This document shows positions 7,934 through 12,597 of a stretch of DNA of 12,597 nt, piece by piece. Source of the DNA: Bacteroidales bacterium (lineage in GTDB: Bacteria > Bacteroidota > Bacteroidia > Bacteroidales > SM23-62). A program made the position numbers and the translations under genes. Under the pieces are notes generated by a model, which made no database searches, was not told where the DNA came from, and was given only the letters and a program-made list of their open reading frames with translations. Location: positions 1 to 12,597 of the forward strand of contig JADHVS010000130.1 in NCBI GenBank assembly GCA_016783865.1, written 5' to 3'. Within the stretch, counting starts at the first letter, position 1; every line of letters starts with the position of its first letter.

Positions 7934-7978
7934 GATTAAATGCCAGTGGGTACAGGGTACCCCACGACATTTATCCCC
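7932..7978. repeat. Imperfect 22-bp inverted repeat (stem-loop) next to the IS
   Basis: Arms 7932-7953 and 7957-7978 pair at 16 of 22 positions around a 3-base loop (agg). The loop-proximal GGGTAC/GTACCC and the block taaatg/cattta are the well paired parts. The first two bases overlap the right target duplication, so the hairpin existed at the insertion site. Function unknown. It could be a transcription-related hairpin of the old intergenic region or a small palindromic repeat. Confidence 0.55.
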
Positions 7979-8238
7979 TTGAACATGCAATATTTCAATA
8001 TTAAATTTTTTGCTCCGCTCTAATTCATCCATATGCAATTTTTCAATTTCGCAGAAAATTCGCAAACAAAAGCCCTGAACAATACCTCACATCGGCACCA
8101 ATACTACCTAACATACTCATTAGTAAGCTATTAATTATATAATTTGAATTTCTGGAATAGGTTAATGTTGTACCAATGATGTGGTTATTTCTGGTGTCAT
8201 TTTTAGATTAGTGTTTAGCAACCAGTCTTTTGAATTTT

Positions 8239-8252
8239 CAGACCCGGGTCTG
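8239..8252. promoter_or_regulatory. Perfect 14-bp palindrome, candidate operator
   Basis: CAGACCCGGGTCTG is an exact palindrome in otherwise AT-rich DNA, about 90 bp upstream of the -33 box of the gene that follows. A dimeric regulator site is a reasonable guess, but nothing else supports it and no regulator gene lies in the window. Confidence 0.35.
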
Positions 8253-8340
8253 GATACAAATGAATTATGGGTTAAATATCCTTTGAATATATCGGTTGAT
8301 CGCACACCCGTCCTATTTTCCTGTTGTTTACTTTTTATTC

Positions 8341-8371
8341 TTTGTTATCTCTGCCTTAAAAACTAAATTTG
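8341..8371 (+). promoter_or_regulatory. Bacteroidota housekeeping promoter (TTTG-N19-TAAATTTG)
   Basis: TTTG at 8341-8344 and TAAATTTG at 8364-8371 match the Bacteroidota -33 (TTTG) and -7 (TAnnTTTG) elements exactly, with a 19-bp spacer. The start codon at 8394 lies 22 bp after the -7 box, so the 5' leader would be only about 15-20 nt and there is no room for a riboswitch or attenuator. Confidence 0.75.
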
Positions 8372-8393
8372 TCACCAATATATATTAACAACC

Positions 8394-10133
8394 ATGAAAA
8401 AATTATCTTTCCTCTCATTGTTCGTTGTACTTTCCGTTCTCCTGAGTTGTACTTCTGAAAAAGCAACCTACCGCAAAATATCTGTCGATGAATACATGGA
8501 CAAGGTCAAGGCCGGCTGGATCGGCCAGATGGTAGGTGTTGGCTGGGGAGGACCAACAGAATTTAAATGGAATGGTGTTATTATTCCTGAAAAAGAAATG
8601 CCCACATGGGAACCTGGGATGGTCAACCAGTTTCACCAGGATGACATATATGTTGAAATGACCTTCCTGCGTACCCTGGAAAAATATGGCTGGGATGTAT
8701 CCATCCGCCAGGCTGGGATAGACTTTGCCAACAGCAGGTACATGCTGTGGCACGCAAATAAAGAAGGACGTGATAACCTGCGCAGCGGCATAGCAGCTCC
8801 ATGGTCGGGACATCCGAAATTCAACCATCATGCAGATGACATTGATTACCAGATAGAGGCAGACTATGCAGGTCTGATTTCCCCCGGAATGCCCAACCTT
8901 GGCATTGAACTGGGTGAGACCTTTGGACGTATAATGAATTACGGTGATGGACTTTATGGCGGGAATTTCGTTGCAGGAATGTATGCTGAGGCATTTTTCG
9001 AAAACGATATGGGGAAAATTGTAGAGGCAGGTTTAAAATGTGTGCCGGCTGAAAGCCAGTATGCAGAGGCTATCCGCGATGTGATCGAACAGTACCATCA
9101 GCACCCGGATAATTGGGTGGAAGCATGGACCTTCATCAATGAAAAATACAACAACGATCCCGGGTATCGCAAGTTCTCCTGTAGCGGTATGGATGCATTC
9201 AATATCGATGCCAAAATCAATGGGGCCTATATCGTGATGGGATTGCTTTACGGTGAAGGCGATATCGCTAAAACAACCGTTATATCTACCCGTTGCGGGC
9301 AGGATTCCGATTGCAACCCGGCCAATGCTACAGGTATACTCTGTACAACAATCGGCTTCGAAAACCTTCCGGATGATTATAAAAGTGCCCTCGATTATGA
9401 AACCCGGTTCTCCTATACCGATTATAATGTGAGCGAGTTGATCAATGTCTGTGCGATGCTTGTCAGGCAGGCGGTAGAACGGGGCGGCGGCAAAATAGAA
9501 ACAGGTGATGACGGGAAGGAATATTTCTTCATAGCCGTTGAAGAACCTGTTCCGGGTGATCTGGAACAATGCTGGGAGCCGTCAGAAACTCCTGAGGATG
9601 TTCATCTCACAGAGGAAGAGATGGCCCGGATTGAGATCCGGATCATAACCAGGGATGCATACATTCATCAATGGAATGTATCGGGCCCTTATGCTGAAGA
9701 AAGTAAAGATGCCGGTCAGCTTTTTGACTACATTTTCCTGCCGGAAAAAGATCAGGATAAAGCGGAATGGAAATCCGTTTCTCTGGAAGGGGATAAAGGA
9801 AGCTGGATGGTGGACTTTACTCAATTGTTTGAAGGGGTGAATGTGGCAGCATACGTCAGGTCAACCGTATTATCCCCGGCAGACCAGGATGCCCAATTAT
9901 TTGTGGGCAGTGATGACGGAATTAAAGTCTGGTTAAATGGTGAACTGGTCCATCAGAATGATGTGCAGCGTGGTTTTCAGGAAGGAGAGGATGCATTTGG
10001 TATTCATTTGAATGAAGGCGCGAATACCCTGATGATGAAAATCACCCAGGGCAATGGTGGCTGGGCTGCCGCAGCCGTTGTCTGCGACCTCAGCGGCAAC
10101 CCCCTGGAAGGTTTGGAATATAAAGCCGAATAG
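8394..10133 (+). CDS. ADP-ribosylglycohydrolase-fold lipoprotein with C-terminal beta-rich (galactose-binding-like) domain
   Basis: A 579-residue protein. Lipoprotein signal peptide with lipobox VLLSC (Cys19). Residues about 30-385 belong to the ADP-ribosylglycohydrolase (PF03747, DraG-like) family: opening VKAGWIGQMVGVGWGG, a metal-binding pair D83-D84 in NQFHQDDIYVEM, a second acidic run in HHADDIDYQIEADYAG, and the C-terminal metal motif CGQDSDCNPANATG (D304, D306), corresponding to GGDxDT in DraG. Residues about 425-579 look like a beta-sandwich with VGSDDGIKVWLNGELVHQN and NEGANTLMMKI, typical of galactose-binding-like or PA14-type appendages of exported carbohydrate-active enzymes. Classical DraG/ARH enzymes work inside the cell on ADP-ribosylated proteins; a lipid-anchored, exported version more likely cleaves an extracytoplasmic N- or O-glycosidic bond. 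The actual substrate is unknown. It is driven by the promoter at 8341-8371 and precedes the S9 peptidase by 93 bp. Confidence 0.88.
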   Translation: MKKLSFLSLFVVLSVLLSCTSEKATYRKISVDEYMDKVKAGWIGQMVGVGWGGPTEFKWNGVIIPEKEMPTWEPGMVNQFHQDDIYVEMTFLRTLEKYGWDVSIRQAGIDFANSRYMLWHANKEGRDNLRSGIAAPWSGHPKFNHHADDIDYQIEADYAGLISPGMPNLGIELGETFGRIMNYGDGLYGGNFVAGMYAEAFFENDMGKIVEAGLKCVPAESQYAEAIRDVIEQYHQHPDNWVEAWTFINEKYNNDPGYRKFSCSGMDAFNIDAKINGAYIVMGLLYGEGDIAKTTVISTRCGQDSDCNPANATGILCTTIGFENLPDDYKSALDYETRFSYTDYNVSELINVCAMLVRQAVERGGGKIETGDDGKEYFFIAVEEPVPGDLEQCWEPSETPEDVHLTEEEMARIEIRIITRDAYIHQWNVSGPYAEESKDAGQLFDYIFLPEKDQDKAEWKSVSLEGDKGSWMVDFTQLFEGVNVAAYVRSTVLSPADQDAQLFVGSDDGIKVWLNGELVHQNDVQRGFQEGEDAFGIHLNEGANTLMMKITQGNGGWAAAAVVCDLSGNPLEGLEYKAE

Positions 10134-10141
10134 AACAATAA

Positions 10142-10162
10142 CCCACACCCACACCCACACAC
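10142..10162 (+). repeat. (CCCACA)3 microsatellite between two genes
   Basis: Three exact CCCACA hexamers (10142-10159) plus a partial CAC, 8 bases after the stop codon of the ADP-ribosylglycohydrolase-like gene. Low-complexity, C-rich on the plus strand. It lies in the 93-bp gap before the peptidase and might affect readthrough or vary in copy number. Confidence 0.7.
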
Positions 10163-10226
10163 TCGATTCATGAATTTTTCCTACATTTATCCCTTCACAT
10201 TTTCCTTCAATCTAAAACCTTGAATT

Positions 10227-12416
10227 ATGTTACGACATTCCAGATTTATCGTACCAGTGGCACTGGTATTGCTGTTTGTATTCCAGGCAGGCCTGGCACA
10301 AAAGAAAAAACTAACCTACGAGCAGGCATTTGAATACGGGGAACCCAGATTGACCTCCTTCCCGTCAAGACCTATGGGTTGGCTTGACGACACCTACTAC
10401 CTCGAAATGAAAAGGGAACAGGGTGGCGGTTCTATCGTCAAAGTACACGCGGTCACAGGAGAAGAAACTGTCTTCTTTAATTATGCAGATTTCAAAGACG
10501 ATCTGCCTGAGGGCTTTAACCTGGCCAGGAGTGAAGCCAATACGGATGACTATCAGAAGCATATTTTCAGCCAGGAGAATGACCTTTATTATTTCAATGC
10601 AACCAGTAAAGAATTTAAACGGCTCAGTGAAAATGAACCGGAAGAAAATAATCCGACCTTTTCACCTGATGGGAAAAAGGTCGCTTTTACCCGCGATCAT
10701 GACCTTTATGTAATCGATCTTGAATCGGGAAAGGAGACCAGGCTTACCACCGATGGGGATGAACTGGTTTACAATGGTTGGGCATCGTGGGTATACTATG
10801 AGGAGATCCTGGGCCGAGCTTCACGATACAGTGCATTCTGGTGGGCCCCCAACAGTGAAATGATCGCCTACCTGAGGTTCGACGACTCACCCGTCCCGAT
10901 GTTCCCGATTTACAGGTCGGAAGGACAGCACGGTGAACTGGAAAAAACCAGGTACCCCAAATCGGGTGATCCTAATCCGCTTGTGAAGCTGGGAGTCGTT
11001 AACCTGGCTGATGCCAAAACGCTATGGCTCGATGATACCGAAGCCGATGACCATTACGTGGCCTGGCCCTTCTGGTCGCCCGATTCAAAGATCCTCGTCT
11101 ACCAGCACCTGAACCGTGGACAGGACGACATGCGATTTATGGCCGGTAATCCAAATACAGGTGAATCAAAAGAGATCTACCACGAACAAAACAAGACATG
11201 GGTTGATTTTTTTACTGACATTTATGTGTTGGGTGATGGCACAGGTTTCCTCGTTCGCAGCGACCGCTCCGGATGGAGGAACCTGTACCATTATGATTTC
11301 GAAGGAAACCTGGTGAACCAGGTGACCAACTTTGGGTGGAGGATTGAAGGCATCGAGCAGGTGGTCGAGAAAACCAAAACCGTATTCTTTACCGGTACAG
11401 GTGGGGAATCTACCGAATCCCACCTCTACAGCATTAAATTGGATGGCAAGGGATTGAAAAAACTGACCACCATACCCGGTTCGCACAGCGCATCGGTATC
11501 CCCCGGAGGAAAATACTTTACCGATTCCTACAGCAACCTGACCACACCCACCAAAGTGGAAATTTTTGATACAAAAGGCAAATCAATCCGTCTTGTTGCT
11601 GATACCAAAGCACCCGAAATGGATGAATATGATCTGGGCAAGGTGGAACTGTTCAGGGTAAAGATTGACGACGGTTATGAATTGCCCGTCACCTTGATCC
11701 TTCCTCCCGGTTTCGACGAGAATAAAAAATATCCTGTAATCATTTCGATCTATGGCGGTCCCGATGCCGGTTTTATTGCCAATCGTTTTCCATGGGGCAT
11801 GAGCCAGTTCTGGTATGCGCAACAGGGCATCATCATGGTATCGATGGACCATCGGGCTTCGGGACATTTTGGGAAGAAAGGTCTGGATGAAATGCACCGT
11901 AACCTCGGAAAGTGGGAAATGCACGATTATATTGAAGTGGTTAAGTGGCTCGAGGAAAAGCCCTTTATTAATGGTGATAAGATTGGAATAACTGGTGGCA
12001 GTTATGGTGGTTATACCACCTGCATGGCATTAACCTATGGTGCCGATTATTTCAATTATGGTATAGCTAATTACTCTGGTACCGACTGGCAATTGTATGA
12101 CAATGTATATACCGAGCGTTTCATGGATACGCCGTTAGAGAACCCGGAAGGATATGAATTCGGCTCTGTCATGACTCATGCCGGGAATTATAAAGGGTAC
12201 CTGCTCATTACACATGGAACCATGGATGACAATGTACACTTGCAAAACTCCATCCAGCTGGTCAGCAAGCTGCAGGACCTGGGCAAGGATTTTGAAATGA
12301 TGTTTTACCCGGGCGTGCGCCATGGCTGGGGCGGACCTAAAGGCCAGCATCTCAGGCAATTACAGCTCAAATTCTGGTTCAGGCATTTGCTGGATACAGA
12401 GTTTGTAAAGGAATAG
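10227..12416 (+). CDS. Secreted S9 prolyl oligopeptidase-family dipeptidyl peptidase IV
   Basis: A 729-residue protein of normal bacterial DPP IV length. Signal peptide residues 1-24 (AGLA before Gln25) points to the periplasm or beyond. An eight-bladed beta-propeller (DPPIV_N, PF00930) covers about 95-455 and includes the paired glutamates E192-E193 (WVYYEEILGRASRY), which in DPP IV bind the free N-terminus of the substrate. The alpha/beta hydrolase domain (PF00326) spans about 505-729. Its nucleophile is S592 in GITGGSYGGYTT, its acid lies in HGTMDDNVHLQNS (D667/D668), and its histidine is H699 in GVRHGWGG; YTERFMDTP is another family mark. The triad and the Glu pair are intact, so it should release X-Pro (or X-Ala) dipeptides from peptide N-termini. 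A prolyl tripeptidyl peptidase is the main alternative. No strong promoter is seen in the 93-bp gap, so it may be co-transcribed with the upstream gene. Confidence 0.94.
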   Translation: MLRHSRFIVPVALVLLFVFQAGLAQKKKLTYEQAFEYGEPRLTSFPSRPMGWLDDTYYLEMKREQGGGSIVKVHAVTGEETVFFNYADFKDDLPEGFNLARSEANTDDYQKHIFSQENDLYYFNATSKEFKRLSENEPEENNPTFSPDGKKVAFTRDHDLYVIDLESGKETRLTTDGDELVYNGWASWVYYEEILGRASRYSAFWWAPNSEMIAYLRFDDSPVPMFPIYRSEGQHGELEKTRYPKSGDPNPLVKLGVVNLADAKTLWLDDTEADDHYVAWPFWSPDSKILVYQHLNRGQDDMRFMAGNPNTGESKEIYHEQNKTWVDFFTDIYVLGDGTGFLVRSDRSGWRNLYHYDFEGNLVNQVTNFGWRIEGIEQVVEKTKTVFFTGTGGESTESHLYSIKLDGKGLKKLTTIPGSHSASVSPGGKYFTDSYSNLTTPTKVEIFDTKGKSIRLVADTKAPEMDEYDLGKVELFRVKIDDGYELPVTLILPPGFDENKKYPVIISIYGGPDAGFIANRFPWGMSQFWYAQQGIIMVSMDHRASGHFGKKGLDEMHRNLGKWEMHDYIEVVKWLEEKPFINGDKIGITGGSYGGYTTCMALTYGADYFNYGIANYSGTDWQLYDNVYTERFMDTPLENPEGYEFGSVMTHAGNYKGYLLITHGTMDDNVHLQNSIQLVSKLQDLGKDFEMMFYPGVRHGWGGPKGQHLRQLQLKFWFRHLLDTEFVKE

Positions 12417-12459
12417 ATGTTACAATCCCCCGCAGCAAGTTACTGGGAAACGAGTTCCT

Positions 12460-12584
12460 GAGTTCGGCGAAGCCAAACAAACCTGTGAGTTCGGCGAAGC
12501 CAAACAAACCTGTGAGTTCGGCGAAGCCAAACAAACCTGTGAGTTCGGCGAAGCCAAACAAACCTGTGAGTTCGGCGAAGCCAA
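12460..12584. repeat. 27-bp minisatellite, four full units plus 17 bases
   Basis: Units at 12460-12486, 12487-12513, 12514-12540 and 12541-12567 are identical; a fifth stops after 17 bases (12568-12584), where the sequence diverges. Each unit starts gagttcggcgaagcc and contains the small inverted repeat TTCG-g-CGAA. There are no spacers, so it is not CRISPR. The unit is a multiple of 3, so open frames run through it on both strands (for example a repeating FGFAELTGL on the minus strand), but nothing shows it is translated. It begins 43 bp after the peptidase stop. Confidence 0.9.
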
Positions 12585-12597
12585 TGCGCTCGCAGGA

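Larger units (their letters stand above)
7934..8393. other. 460-bp AT-rich intergenic region
   Basis: No convincing gene. It holds the inverted repeat at 7932-7978, a near-exact pair of 15-mers (7985-7999 and 8033-8047, 14 of 15 identical), the perfect palindrome at 8239-8252 and the promoter at 8341-8371. A 61-codon frame at 8181-8366 uses a start without support and ends in a hydrophobic, Cys-rich run, so I do not call it a gene. Confidence 0.6.

Noticed and set aside
8181..8366. 61-codon plus-strand frame upstream of the ADP-ribosylglycohydrolase-like gene
   Set aside because: It runs over the promoter -33 and -7 boxes, ends in a Cys-rich hydrophobic run and has no start signal or recognisable domain. 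A degraded gene remnant cannot be excluded.
8415..9824. Long minus-strand frames inside the ADP-ribosylglycohydrolase-like gene (up to 178 codons)
   Set aside because: They are antisense shadows of a well-supported gene and show no domain of their own.
10182..10189. TACATTTA as -7 box for the S9 peptidase gene
   Set aside because: Last base differs from TAnnTTTG and no TTTG lies at the right distance upstream, so I do not call a promoter.
12460..12584. Possible CRISPR array
   Set aside because: Units are head to tail with no spacers and no cas genes nearby.
12379..12597. Minus-strand frame with repeating FGFAELTGL, open to the window edge
   Set aside because: It exists because the 27-bp repeat is a multiple of three. 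It overlaps the peptidase 3' end in antisense, its listed start is a TTG inside the array, and the non-repeat part has no recognisable domain.

Overview
The window reads as a chromosome segment of a glycan-degrading Bacteroidota, probably an environmental lineage near Bacteroidales/Marinilabiliales. The signs are a SusC/SusD pair, a C-terminal type IX secretion (T9SS) sorting domain, several lipoproteins with Bacteroidota-style signal peptides, and a TTTG-N19-TAAATTTG promoter of the Bacteroidota type. The exact taxon is inference.

Layout. At the left edge (1-606, +) is the C-terminal end of a secreted glucoamylase-like glycoside hydrolase (PF10091, GH144-like) with a T9SS tail. It converges on a minus-strand operon, and a perfect 42-bp palindrome (609-650) between them can terminate both transcripts. 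The operon reads right to left: susC-like TonB-dependent transporter (3323-6337), susD-like lipoprotein (1769-3304), and a LamG/Ig-like surface lipoprotein (649-1740) where a SusE/F-type surface glycan-binding protein is expected. Gaps are 18 and 28 bp, so this is a polysaccharide utilization locus (PUL) core.

An intact-looking 1468-bp insertion sequence (6460-7927) sits in the originally divergent intergenic region between susC and the next plus-strand gene. It has a 6-bp target duplication (TTTAGG), TG...CA ends, one DDE transposase of the IS481/rve type and a GC-rich terminator-like palindrome. Each end carries three copies of a 23-bp motif, in opposite orientation at the two ends.

To the right, a good Bacteroidota promoter (8341-8371) drives a lipoprotein of the ADP-ribosylglycohydrolase fold with a C-terminal beta-rich domain (8394-10133). 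A secreted S9 dipeptidyl peptidase IV-like protease (10227-12416) follows. The window ends in a 27-bp head-to-tail minisatellite (12460-12584).

Functional reading. The left half is glycan capture and import: surface enzyme, surface binding lipoprotein, SusCD pump. The right half encodes exported enzymes acting on a glycosidic or ADP-ribose-like bond and on peptides. No transcriptional regulator (HTCS, ECF sigma/anti-sigma, AraC) is visible, and no CRISPR array, tRNA or rRNA. I see no clear-cut new multigene system. The most unusual items are the three-site architecture of the IS ends and the extracytoplasmic ADP-ribosylglycohydrolase-fold lipoprotein.
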